Of a DNA stretch of 64,000 bases, positions 40,201 through 51,693 are shown one piece after another (position 1 is the first letter of the stretch; each line of letters starts with the position of its first letter). The notes under the pieces are model-generated. The model searched no databases, was not told where the DNA came from, and was given only the letters and a program-made list of their open reading frames with translations. Source of the DNA: Strigamia acuminata (taxonomy: Eukaryota; Arthropoda; Chilopoda; Geophilomorpha; Linotaeniidae); assembly GCA_949358305.1 (NCBI GenBank), contig OX442314.1:7309060-7373059 (forward strand), written 5' to 3'. The translations under genes were made by a program, and so were the position numbers.

Positions 40201-41029
40201 AACATTCACCCAAAAACTCCCGCCATTAGGTTTCGCCATCTATATGAGATATGCAAGAAGAAAGTCAATGCAAGCAAAGAGGAAACCTTGACAACTGGAG
40301 TCTTAGATAAGCTTAAGTTTGTGCTGGTATTTCTGACAGCAGGATTCACTTTGTATTGCCTGCACATTCGTTTCAATTACTACATTGATGAACCGGTAAC
40401 AAAAACGGTTAGAATAGTTGAACGTCAATACACCGAGTTTCAGTCAATCACGATCTGTGGTGAAAAACAAAATAATGACATGGATGAAGCCAGATTACAT
40501 TTACTGAAACATGCTAACAAAACCTGCAATAAAATATCACCATGGCAATTGTATGGCAAAAACTTGTCACTAAACAAAATCTGGAAAATACTTAATGTCC
40601 ATGACAACATTGATATTAAGAATGAGGTATGTCGCATGCTATATGCTGTATATTGTATGTTACATTTTTTTCAAAAACAACTACAACCATGAAAATTATT
40701 ATTTTTGTAGAAACATTTGGGATACAAAACAGCGCTAAACATATCAATGAATCCTATGCCACTTCCTTTTGGTAATTGTTCTCAAATAAATACAGGTATT
40801 AGTTTACAGATTTTGTTTCTTTAAGTTGATGCTTCATATTACCAAACTTCTAAAATCTGAATTTTTGATGGTTTATTTTATTATTAAAAATAAAAATCAA
40901 AAACCTGATGCATTAAAAAATTGATTCTGATTCCAATGTTTTTCAGAAAAATCAGTCGACCTATTTGCTCAACTTTGCATTACATTAAACAATTTAATTC
41001 CTTCAAAACAATGTGACCAGCATCTAAAG
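37214..41029 (+). CDS. DEG/ENaC two-module channel, copy 3 (3' truncated)
   Basis: Inferred exons: 37214-37675, 38820-38898, 38961-39049, 39114-39206, 39270-39376, 39843-40626, 40711-40795 and 40947-41029, all open and in phase. Module 1 is complete: TM1 WLLLFLFCTCMFAYQTYDRI, YKECYRSC and CQCSIPC cysteines, TM2 GLFLGLSLISLPEI. Exon 6 continues into module 2 TM1 (FVLVFLTAGFTLYCLHIRFN). The three final exons, including module 2 TM2, are absent; sequence from about 41080 is repeats up to copy 4. Any product would have three membrane segments and an unfinished second ectodomain. A 1063-bp solo LTR lies just inside intron 1, leaving the GT donor intact. It is the most diverged of the array copies. 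It may be a pseudogene. Confidence 0.8.
37684..38746 (-). mobile_element. Solo LTR (family B, about 1063 bp) in intron 1 of copy 3
   Basis: The ends are TGCGACGATCCGGG and GGTCACCACA, as in family A, with a diverged interior and shared GTCTAGGGG block. It is flanked by runs of A (AAAAA on each side), compatible with a 5-bp target duplication. No internal genes are present. The inserted position is eight bases after the exon-1 donor. Confidence 0.85.
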
Positions 41030-41079
41030 GTATACCATAACATCATTTAATATTTAGTAGGAACTTCATTTATTTATAC

Positions 41080-42740
41080 ACTATTTTCCCTTATTTTTAC
41101 ACTAAAAGAAACTAAATTTTACACGACCCCACTTTCTTTTTTTTACCTATCCTAAACTAACCTAACCTAAACCAGTCCTTGATGTGTATGAATTTTTTAG
41201 TGTAGAAATAAGAAAAAACAGTGTTGGTATTCAGAAATTTAGTGTAAAAGTCAGGAATTTAGTGTAAAAGTCAGGAATTTAGTGTAAAAGTCAGGAATTT
41301 AGTGTAAAAGTCAGGAATTTTTAGTCTAAAAAATAAGGAAAAATAGTGTAAAAATAATTGAATCTCATTTTTTAGAAGGGACTCAAGTTTCATCTATAAT
41401 ATATTACTTTCTTAACCCTTGGAGGCGAAAGGCTATATGCATTTAGAGACAAGCAGTTTCTTGAAAAGGAAATATTTTCCATATTCATTTTTTTTGCTGA
41501 ATTTTTTTTTACTGTGTGACGGGAAAACCTAGCACCTAACATAAAAGTGTAATTTCTCCTGTTGACAATCATTTAAGTTGTGTCTGTAGTTATATACAGG
41601 GTGTCCCAAAAGTCTTAACCCCCCCCCCCCCCTAAATATTTCGTGAGCAATTGCATGTAGGCCAACTTTGATCGGGACAGAATATAACACAAGCGTGTTC
41701 AATTTCCTGATAAAAACCATTAAATTGTGTGTACCGGTTATAAACTATTAAATGAGTAAATAAACCATTAGACAAAACAGCTAACGTATAATTACAAGCA
41801 GTAAATAACTGTCAGACTCGAGACCAGCTACAAAATCGTTTCCGGTATTTCTACGAAAACTATAAGCTGCGGAGAAATATTAGACATTATAACGACTTAG
41901 GCATCAGAGGCGATAGTTAATATTCTATCCAGACTACGTCACTCAGTTTGGCAACAGCTAAAGTCTGCTTCGGTGTAACGTCGCGGACCGATATTTTTGT
42001 TCCAAAGTGTCGCAGAGCAGTATCACATTCAGTTTTGGTGAAATTTTGATGGACTAGGTAATATTTATTTAAAACAAAAGTAATTTTTATGCACTTCAGA
42101 TTGCATGAGATTAAATGGGGTTTTTCATGTTCATAATTAACAATTACGCACTTTGTGGACCATGTTGCTGGATTCTGAATTTACCTAATGGTAACTGCAT
42201 TCGCCGCTAGATGGCTTTAACTGGCGGGAAAAATTCGTAACGATCGATAATACGCGTGTAATATCGATTAACTAGCAAAAAAATACGAGAAACTATTAAC
42301 TGAAAGTTCACGTTTCAAAGTCATTTCACCTTTTGATCAAAAACACAAAAACGTGTTTACACAAATTTAATTGAAAACTTATTTCCACCAGCTTACGAGT
42401 AATTGAAAACTTATTTCCACCAGCTTACGAGTAATTGAAAACTTGTTTACACAAATTTAATAGAAAACTTGCTTACATCAATTTAATTGAAAACTTGTTT
42501 ACACCAGTTTAATTGAAAACGAAAATGTAATTTAGAGAATTGCCATTAATTTCAGAGTGAATTATAATTTACCGGTAATAAGCAATTGAAAAGAAATGAA
42601 AGCATTTTATAGTTCCGAAATAATAACCCAACTTGCAGTTGTTGTTTCCATTTTATACATCTTTAACATTCATGTATTAAAAACGTCATTTAGAAGTTCT
42701 GTTTACGAGTTACTAATAATTATAATTAGAAAATTGTATT
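41080..42740. other. Repeat-filled stretch without genes
   Basis: This holds a 20-bp tandem repeat (41238-41325), a CAGGGTGTCCCAAAAGTC retroelement-type fragment with a 13-base C run (about 41597-41690), and a short imperfect tandem repeat around GAAAACTTRTTTACACCA (42360-42520). I see no coding sequence. Confidence 0.6.
41238..41325 (+). repeat. 20-bp tandem repeat (about 4 units)
   Basis: The unit AATTTAGTGTAAAAGTCAGG is repeated head to tail. Degenerate related units extend to either side. Confidence 0.85.
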
Positions 42741-42744
42741 GCAG

Positions 42745-42871
42745 ACAAGGGTATACAAGTATTATCACCTGTTGATGTCTGGTGTTTAACCTAGTGGCAA
42801 AACACAAAATTACTCACAATTTCAATTGCTAGCATAGAGTGAGGGTCCAGTTTTTTTGAACACGACTGTAC
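42745..42871 (-). mobile_element. Tc1-type MITE fragment
   Basis: The right half matches the MITE at 43678-44130, ending in TTTTTTTGAACACGACTGTA. The left end is missing. Confidence 0.65.
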
Positions 42872-43242
42872 ATTTAATGTTACTCTAAAATAAAAAGTAA
42901 TTTTCATTTTAAAAATGAAGTTTTATGCTTTTTTTATTTTAAAATGCATGTCTGTTAAGTTGATTGCTTGCTTTGTCAGGACAAAAAATCTATTGCTATG
43001 TCTGTACTTCTATTTATATCTGTATATCTGTATAATGCAATTCTGGTGTTTTGGGTCTTTTTTTATGTATCACTACACTAGTGAAATGGCTCGGCCAATG
43101 GGAGCCAAGATTCCAGGGCTCCTCTTGAGTGTGGAAAGAGTATACAGCAAAATGTTATGTGTTATCCAACCACGCCACTCATGAGGCTGTAGTAACACTA
43201 TCACAATACAAAACAATGGTCAAGAATGACCAATGGAGTGCA

Positions 43243-43392
43243 CAGTGCTGGACTGGCCCGGCGGGTTTCCGGGAATTTCCCGGTGGCCTGTGGCGGGCCC
43301 ACCGTGGCCTTTCCCTGGTTTACCGTAGCCTGTCCCTATGGTCCGATCCATCCATATTTCCCAATACTAAACTTGTACCCGGTCCAGCCCTG
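43243..43392 (+). mobile_element. hAT-type MITE, copy 4
   Basis: Same family and same flanks (GGAGTGCA, GGAATGCA) as 6812-6976, so it is a duplicate of that insertion carried with the upstream region. It is shorter by about 15 bp inside. Confidence 0.85.
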
Positions 43393-43677
43393 GGAATGCA
43401 AGACACTCCAGCTAAATAACAACTGGAATTAGAAAATCGTCTGTGCAGAATGGAATGTGCAGTACGAATTTAATTGTTAACACTTTGAATGTCACACCGT
43501 CACTGTGATGTGTGGTTATAAATATGGCCGAGGCTCTTTCCCCGAACGTGTGGGGAAATAACATGTACCTTATTTCCCCATACATGTGGGGAAATAGTCG
43601 GCCCTAACTGGCCAGGCTGTTTCCCCACACAATCTGATTGTGATCTGATTGTGTACGGTATGGGGAAATAACATGTA

Positions 43678-44130
43678 CAGTCGTGTTCATCAAAACTGGA
43701 CCCTCATTCTATGCTGGCAAGTGAAATTGTGAGTAATTTTATATTTTGCCACTAGGTGAAACACAAGACATCAACTGGTGATAATACTTGTATAATACTT
43801 GCATAGCAGACAAGGGTATGCAAGTAACTTATTATCACCTGTTGATGTCTGATGTTTAACCTAGAGGCAAAACACGAAAGTACTGTGAGTCTATTACAAT
43901 CCGACTAAGGTTAAAGCAAAGGTAAGACTGAACTTTATTCGCAAATACAAAATGGCGTACAATGGGATTTACGGTAGCCAATCCGTAAACCCCTTACAAG
44001 ACCGGGACGCCCCCTTACGGTAGAGGGTGGACTCGGGACAAGGGATGGGATCCGGTGTCCGGTAGTCACAAGTACTTGCAATCTCAATTGCCAGCCTAGA
44101 GTAAGGGTCAAATTTTTTTTAACACGACTG
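43678..44130 (+). mobile_element. Tc1/mariner-type MITE with nested solo LTR
   Basis: The terminal inverted repeats begin CAGTCGTGTTCA on the left and end TAACACGACTG on the right, each with an outer TA. The body is shared with the MITEs upstream of copies 2 and 5. It is split by a 187-bp solo LTR at 43884. It lies directly upstream of the candidate 5' untranslated exon of copy 4 (ending about 44156). Confidence 0.8.
43884..44070 (-). mobile_element. 187-bp solo LTR with AGTAC duplication
   Basis: It starts TGTGAGTC and ends GTCACA, and is flanked by AGTAC at 43879-43883 and 44071-44075. The homologous MITE upstream of copy 2 reads GAAAGTACTCGCAATC without interruption, which is the empty site. 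Confidence 0.88.
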
Positions 44131-44473
44131 TACCTTTTCACACCACCAAAAGCAGGTAAAAAGATGATAACATCTACACTTATTCTATTCAATAATTAAA
44201 TTGTTTATACCGTATTTTACCGATTAAGAGTCGCTTTCAAATTGTAGCCGCCCTCGAATAGTAGTATTCAACCTCACGAACGATAAACGTACGCTTCGTT
44301 TGTGACATTCAGACTTCGTTTGTTACATTAAACAAATGTAACAAATGAAAAACGGAAATTGTAAGTGATGACAAAAATGGCAGTTTTGAATAAGAGCCGC
44401 GGCTATTAATCAACAAAATACGGTAATCATCAATTGTCATTCCAGAATAAACCTTGGATTTAAGTAAGATACA

Positions 44474-47400
44474 ATGCGGAATAATAATTTGGTGAGGAGA
44501 CTACGTCCTGCAATTCATCAATTGTTGAAGGATGATGCAAATACATTTCGATGCAACTTAGTTGGTTTGGATGATTTCATTAACAGCAGAAAACATTGGA
44601 CAAAGCGTCACACCTGTTGGCTACTTTTATTCTCATTTTGCATGTGCATGCTCACTTATCAGACTTACGATAGAATAATGCATTATTTAAGTTATCCTAC
44701 GGCTGTTGATGTAACGAGTAGATCGGAAGAGGTCGTTCTACCAAATTTGTTGATATGTAATAGCAATACAAAAGAAATGTCGAGACTTTGGAATAAAACT
44801 AACTCAAAATCCAAACCATCACGCTTCGACTGCTTGAAGATGGTAAATACACTGATGGGAAACCCAACTTCCAGTCTAGAGGAAATTTGGGAAGCGAGTA
44901 ATTTGACGAAAGAAGTAGTGAGCGTAAAAATAAAAGTAATAAAGATGGAATAAAGTACGGAGTAATTTTTAATAAGTTAAAAAAAATTTATTTGAATTTG
45001 TTTATTTTGTATAGGGATATTCTAATTCAAACAAAACATTTGTTCTGACCGAAATGATCAATCATTATGGAATATGCTCATCAATTCAATTTCGTAAGTA
45101 TAATCAAAATTTACCACCATCAATTTGAATGCACTTTATTATTTATTGATATATAGCTAAGGCATCTAGCGAATCATTTGTTGGACAAGTCGTAACAGTT
45201 ACAATAGCAAGTTATGATGGCATATGCCCTTCAGCACCATACTTGGTAATTTTAATTAATTGCAAAAATAATTGTAGTCTACTTTTCTTTCCTTTGCCCT
45301 TAGCTTGGTCTTCATTTCTTCGATTTTGGAAAACATTTCGGGATGGGAATACAATATGCCGGTGGAACATCAAAAGTTTATTTGAGCTATAACAAAGTAA
45401 AATTTTATCAAACAACGAAAATTCCTATGCTTTACCTTATTTTATTCAAACATTTTAGTTCATTTTTCTGAATTCACCAATAAATGAATGCTCCGGTGAA
45501 GACGAATACAGAGAATGTTATCGGAGGTGTCTATTGAAGAAATTTAAGACGTTAAGATGCAGGTAAGAAATCAAAACAGTCAACAGACAGCGTGGCTGCA
45601 CATGTTAAATCACATTGTTTGTTTGTTGTTTGTTTGAGTTACCATTTCCTACGTCAGTTCCGTTCGTTTCCTGCTTGATTTCCGTTCGATCCCTACGTTT
45701 TTTCCGTTTTCTACGTGATTTTCGTTTTCTACGTGATTTTCGTTTTGTACGTAATCTCCGTTCCTCATGACATTCTGGTCCAATTGTTGCAGCCCGCTTA
45801 GTGGAGAGAACGATGTAGTTTCACATAAAAATATAATGATTACAAATTTTCCAATAAAGATTTCCCTTCATGAAGATCGATTTGCCGCTTTGCAAATGTT
45901 TAAAGGACATACAGATGCATCTTTTTGCTGCAATGCAGTTGATTCAAACTACAAATCCCATTACTGTTTGTCTCTGTCGACGTCCATGTCATCAAATAAC
46001 TTTTACACCTTCCACTGAAATTAGCGCAGAAGATGATAAAAGTACAGTATCTGTATCTCTAGCAATTGCTAATGACAAAATTAGCGTGTATGAAGAACGA
46101 TACACGTACGACGCAATTGCTCTTCTGTCAGATGTAGGAGGCAATCTGGGCCTGTTCCTAGGTATCTCTGTAATATCATTACCTGATATCATTTGGTATT
46201 TATATTATGTTGCAACAAATATTCACCGAAAGACATCCGTTGATAAGATTCGCCCTCTGTACGAGATATGCAAGAAGAAAGTCACTGCAAACAAAGAGAA
46301 AACCATAACAAATGGAGTCTTAGAAAGGTTTAAGTTTGCGCTAGTATTTGTGACTGTGGGATTCACTTTATATTGGTTGCAAATTCGTATCGACTACTAT
46401 ATTGATGAACCGGTAACAACAATGGTTAGAATAGTTCAACGTCGTTACACCAAATTTCCGTCAGTCACCCTCTGTGCTGAAAATCAAAATAATGCCATGG
46501 ACGAAACCAGATCACACTTCCTGAAACACACTAACAAAACCTGCAATGAGATATCGCCTTGGCAATTGTTCAATCACGAATTGTCACTGGTCGAAATCTG
46601 GGAAACACTCAATGTCCATGACGCAATTGATATTGAGAATGAGGTATGTCTGTACTAGTAGTATGTTATATTCCCAAAACAAACCCATCAATGAAAATTA
46701 TTGTTTTTGAAGGTGTTATATGGATATAAAATTAAATTAAATATATCAACGCATACTATTCCACTTCCTTTTGGTAATTGTTCACGAGTTAACACAGGTA
46801 CTTGTAATTGTAATGTGCTTTTGCGTTCAATTTATGTGTTAGTTTTTATTATTGTCACTTTTTACCACCCAGCTTCACCCTGAGTTTTTATTATGGCATT
46901 TATTAACAGCATTACCGTATTTCATCAATTCTTAGATGCACTTTTATTACCATACTAGCTGTGCCCGGCCATGCGTTGCTGTGGCTCATAAATAAATCCC
47001 GTGGAAATAAATCCCGTGGGAATAAATCCCGTGGAAATAAATCCCGTGGAAATAAATCCCGTGGAAATAAATCCCGTGGAAATAAATCCCGTGGAAATAA
47101 ATCCTGTAGAATTGTGTGTTGTATTTACGCCCAATAGATGGCGCTGTTTTTTCAAAAATGCATGTTTTTACCTGTCACAGGTGTGACATCTATATAAAAA
47201 CCATATAACAGCAGTCGCCTATTTGAATGCAAAAATAGCTCAAATCAAATTAAAGAAATAAAAAAATTGTTCAAAAAATTCCATTTATGCTGGCAAAAAG
47301 TTTGAGACCAAATGCAAGGGAATCTTACCCCAAATCATCATTGCTGATCCAACAACAAGTAACTGGCCAAAAAAGTGAAGAGAATAAATTTAATTTGGAT

Positions 47401-48697
47401 GGACCTGATGGTGTTCAACACTATTTGTATGATTTACATCGATCACCAAATCTATTTTTTGCTGGTAGGTGATTCATGACTTGGGGTGAAATTGCCTTGA
47501 ATGAAACATCAACTCCTGCATTTGTTTCACAAAATTCTGCATATTTTTCACAAAACTCTGCATATGTTGTTGAATTATTAGTCTTTTAAAAATTCTTTCT
47601 ACGAACTCATGCATCCGAACTTTTTATCCTGACCTTTCCAATACTTTTCAGAAAAATCAAAGGACCTAAATTCTTACCTTTTAATTACATTAACTAATGA
47701 ATTTCCTCACAAACCATGTGACCAGGATCTAAAGGTAATATTTATTTATTATTTATTGCATTCAACACTCCAATGGCGTTATTAAATGCAAAGATTAGTC
47801 AAAGAACATTTTGTCAATTATGGATAAATACTTGACACATAATTGTGAATAATAATAATATTTAGTTTTTCATAAATAATCTGGATGAAGACGTTAACAT
47901 TTTGGCACCTTTGACTTTAAAGTATGATTGGTGGAACTTAGTAACTCTTCGAGTACTTAAGGCAATAAATTAAACAAACAATACTTACATGCTTTTATTT
48001 TAACTTATTTTGATTTTAATGAATTAGACTATACAAAGAAATACAAAGTACAATCCATGTGAGCAGAACAAAAGTTCTTATCTCAAGTGTAAAAATGCTT
48101 GCATCCAAAACAATTTGTTTCAAACTGTTAACTGCAGGTAAGCCAATCCAGACACTTCACTTTTTACACATATCAATTACGATTTTATCCTGGTTGCAAC
48201 ACATACTGTAACTGTATATACGCATACACCAGTTGTTCAAAAAATACCTAGGCGGTGCAGTTAAGTTACATGCTACAATTGTTTTCAAATGTTTCAGATT
48301 ACCTTATTTCTGGAAGCCGGACTTACCAGTTTGTAACACAACAACAGAAATTACTACCGCTCATTTAACATATTTAAAAAATTTTGACTCAAATCAAAAA
48401 CAATGCAAATGTAGACTGCCTTGCAAAAATACTTTTCACAAATTTGTTTTGCATGGGAATGAGAATAAATTATTGCCTTTTTCTGCCACATTAATAGCTA
48501 TTGAATTCTCTGATACTTTCTTAGAGAGTATAGAAGAGCAACAGGCATATCCGACATCTCAATTGCTAAGCGATGTCGGTAGCATCATAGGATTAGGTTT
48601 AGGAATGTCTTTGCTGTCTTTCTATGTTTGCATTTTAAACACTTATACTTGGTGTAAGAATAAAAGGTTTTCGATGTGGTTCCAAAAGAAGAAATAA
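44474..48697 (+). CDS. DEG/ENaC two-module channel, copy 4 (intact)
   Basis: Inferred exons 44474-44935, 45015-45093, 45157-45245, 45304-45396, 45459-45562, 45860-46643, 46713-46797, 47652-47734, 47866-47961, 48028-48137 and 48298-48697 total 2385 nt, or 794 aa. Module 1 has TM1 at residues 48-64 with LPNLLIC after it, cysteine motifs YRECYRRC and CLCRRPC, and TM2 with GLFLGIS at 373-379. A cytoplasmic linker of about 40 residues follows. Module 2 has TM1 at 434-451, FPSVTLC at 475-481, YLKCKNACIQ, CKCRLPC and TM2 with GLGLGMS at 760-766. G-x-S in each TM2 fits the DEG/ENaC selectivity filter. The HG gating motif is not evident in either module. The family conducts sodium as plasma-membrane trimers. 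The intron after 47961 starts GC. A possible extra exon ends at 47464. This is the only copy with no visible lesion. Confidence 0.88.
46985..47107 (+). repeat. 15-bp minisatellite (about 8 units)
   Basis: The same AAATCCCGTGGAAAT unit lies in the same intron as 10381-10892, inside the GCTGTGCCCGGCCATGCGTT repeat. Confidence 0.93.
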
Positions 48698-48719
48698 AAT
48701 ATACGCAAGACAATTTTAT

Positions 48720-50047
48720 AACATTTTACACAGTAGTTTTTAAAGTTTACTTCATTTATAAAAAAAAAAATAAAAGTTATTTATCTTTATGGAACTATCC
48801 TTAAAATTATGTTCACGTGTGAACTGTTTTGATCTTTCCTGGTCATAAAATATTACTTCAATAAGCTATCCACATAAAATATTTTAAATCTCTCTTGCAT
48901 CACAAATTGAAAAAAGGTCTATATTTAATGAACACGAATTGTTAGTTTGACATGCACTAGAAAGAGTCATTATTTTAAAAGTTAGCGGAATGGTTCCTGG
49001 TCTATCATCACCAGTGTGATCTTTTGTGTTCTCCAATCAACTCCCTAAAATATTATAAATAGTACTTTTAAATGTATTAAAGCACATGTTTTGTGACGTA
49101 GACATCGTATTTGAATGCACGAGCACTTCAATCGTTCTTTTTGCGCTCGCAACATTATAGTTAGTTGGTGAACTTGAGGCGGATTAACACACCCCGTAAT
49201 TGACTGTAGCTTTGCTCTATGTAGATGTTTATCAAATGTTCAAAGTTGTATTTTAACCTTCTGGTGTACCTCGTTTAAAATGATTTGTTTTTAGAATAGT
49301 TATTAAAATGCACGCTGTACTTTCAAATGGCAAAATAAAAAAGTAGTTTAAAAACATTAATAGTTCATTCAATGTATCACATGACAGAAACAATACGGTT
49401 TCATGCACAGGTGACAGGTCCTTCTAAATATTTTATCCTTTGCCACAGAGTCAAACATACACACAAGCCAAATAACTTATAACGTGTTTCGGTTTTGGTC
49501 CAGTGTTCACTGTTCAGTATGTGTGCTGGATGTGCATACACACACTTTCTCTAATCAAATTTTCTAAAAAAAAGCATTAAATTTCTTATTTTAAAAAAAA
49601 ATTGGATTGGATTGGATTCGATTCGATTCTAATTATTATTAATTATTAATTAATTTATTACATTTCGTGCGACGCTTTTCATTTTTGAAAAATTTAATAA
49701 ACAACTTGTCTTATCGTCGAATGGCTAATCCAGTCAAATAATTCAATTCAATCGCAATGTCCGGCTCGTTCATCGGTTGTCGTTCCTCCATTACTGCATG
49801 GGCCAGATCCGGTCGAATGGTCGTTTGGTCCCAAACGCTCGTATGATTTTATACAGCGTCACTACCGATTGCTTGCGATCATCACAATTTTCCTGCGCGC
49901 AATTATCAGGTTAAGTTAGGTTAGGTTATTTGTAGGAGGAAGTTAATATTAAAATTTGAAATCACAAACCTCCTGGCATGCAATACACACAAATGAGCGC
50001 GAAAGGCATTGATCGCTTACAATGTCTGGTGCAGCGGCGGCGATCGG
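48720..50047. other. Downstream block duplicated at 62510-63852
   Basis: It is AT-rich with no convincing gene until its end. There, ATG at 50022 opens the same first codons as the exon at 63827 (MSGAAAAIG). After GATCGG (50047) the sequence switches to the PDCD2 upstream region. It probably represents a duplicated promoter plus a broken first exon of another gene. Confidence 0.65.
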
Positions 50048-50185
50048 TCGTGTCGCTGTTGCATTTTTACACTTTAAATGGGCGCCTATCGACGTCAGAG
50101 CAGCAATAGCTCAGCCCCTTCGATTTAATGAAGTGACGTAATTTTGCCCTAGCGGCCAAATCTAACAACTCGTTCAACCTTGATA

Positions 50186-51693
50186 ATGTCTGCCTCCGCT
50201 CAACCAAACAACGTGGAATTAGGATTCGCCGAAGAATGCGTTTCATGGAAGTTAACGAGCAAGTATTTCCCTAGCAAAATAGGCGGCAAACTCGTCTGGC
50301 TCGACCTGAAAAATCTCCCGTCAATCAAGCAGCTATCGTGTCCGAAATGCGAAAATCCGTGCGTTTTCCTGCTCCAAATCTACGCGCCCGTGGACGAGCA
50401 CGACGAGTGCTACCACAGGTCCGTTTTGTTGTTCGTTTGCAAGAACGCAAACTGCTCCAAAAAGAACACGAACGAGAACATTTTAGTGTTCCGATGTCAA
50501 CTGGCGAGGGTGAATGATTTTTTCGATAACGAGCCGTACGAAGAGGACGAAAACGACCCGACACCCAGCGCCGCCGATCTGAAACCGCTGTGCTGTGTTT
50601 GCGGCTGTCTGGGCCCGCTGCGCTGCTCCAAGTGTCACGTCAAACAATATTGTTCGTTGGGGCACCAGAAGATCGATTGGAAGGCCGGGCACAATAAGGA
50701 ATGCAAATGTTTGGTCAAAAAAGGTGAAATTGAATTTTTTTTTTCGGCTGAAATTGAATTTTTTTTTTTTCGGCTGAAATTGATTTTTTTTAATTTTTTA
50801 ATTTTTTTTTGGGTTTGGGTTTTATTTATCGATTTTTTGGGTTTTTATTTGATGTATTTATGGTTGTTTTGTGTTTTTTGGGTTTTTGATGGATTTATTT
50901 ATCGATTTTTTTTGGGTTTTTATGATTTTATTTTATCGATTTTGTGAGTTTTTGTGTTTTTGATGAATTTTTAACGATTTTATCAGATTTTTGTGTTCAA
51001 ATTAATGTTTTTAATGAATTTTTAACGATTTTATCAGATTTTTGTGTTTAAATTAATGTTTTTCATGAATTTTTAACGATTTTATCAGATTTTTGTGTTT
51101 AAATTAATGTTTTTAATGAATTTTTAACGATTTTATCAGATTTTTGTGTTTAAATTAATGTTTTTCATGAATTTTTAACGATTTTATCAGATTTTTGTGT
51201 TTAAATTAATGTTTTTCATGAATTTTTAACGATTTTATCAGATTTTTGTGTTTAAATTAATGTTTTTGATGAGTTTTGTGTGTTAAATGAGATTTTTATT
51301 GATTTTTTTGTGTTTTAAAGAAATTTTTTTTATTAATTTTATGTTTTTTTGTGTTTAAATGATTTTTTAAAACCGATTTTATTGGTTGTTTTATACAATA
51401 CTTTATCGATTTTCTTTTTCTTTTTCCTTTCATTTTTAAATCAATTTCTGCATCGATTAATTAATTCTTTAGTGTATTTTTAAGATTGCGCCATCATGGT
51501 CGAATCGACCGGTTGGAAGGATTTTTTGCTGCCCGAGTACGAGATCGTGATGGAGGAAGAACCGAAAGCCGGCGACAGGCCGAAGAAATCGGAAGACGAC
51601 GTTTTGAACGAGTACAAAACGTTTTTGGTGTCGGAAAAAGCGCAGTCGATGCTGCCCGAGAGCAGCGACAGCAACCACGTGCAACAAATGTAA
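50186..51693 (+). CDS. PDCD2: PDCD2-like zinc finger protein (short form)
   Basis: Exon 1 is 50186-50723 and exon 2 starts at 51485, joined in phase (codon G|AT). The ATG at 50186 (MSASAQPNNVELGF) fits the PDCD2 N-terminus. The PDCD2 N-terminal domain is followed by the MYND finger (CCVCGCLGPLRCSKCHVKQY, SLGH...HNKEC). Exon 2 gives LLPEYEIVMEEE, the conserved acidic segment. PDCD2 is a conserved ribosome-biogenesis chaperone of the small-subunit protein uS5. Read to the TAA at 51693 the product is about 248 aa, whereas family members are nearer 350 and have a C-terminal domain. That domain is not recognisable before copy 5. Either AT|GTAAAT at 51689 is a splice donor to exons I could not find, or the locus is truncated. 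A fragment of the same gene lies at 34440-35789. Confidence 0.85.
50962..51270 (+). repeat. 51-bp minisatellite (about 6 units) in PDCD2 intron
   Basis: Units starting ATGAATTTTTAACGATTTTA recur every 51 bases. The paralogous intron fragment at 34870 has one such unit and an expanded 21-bp repeat instead. Confidence 0.9.

Noticed and set aside
44936-47470. Separate small genes from each open stretch of copy 4
   Set aside because: Splice sites, phases and homology show they are exons of a single channel gene.
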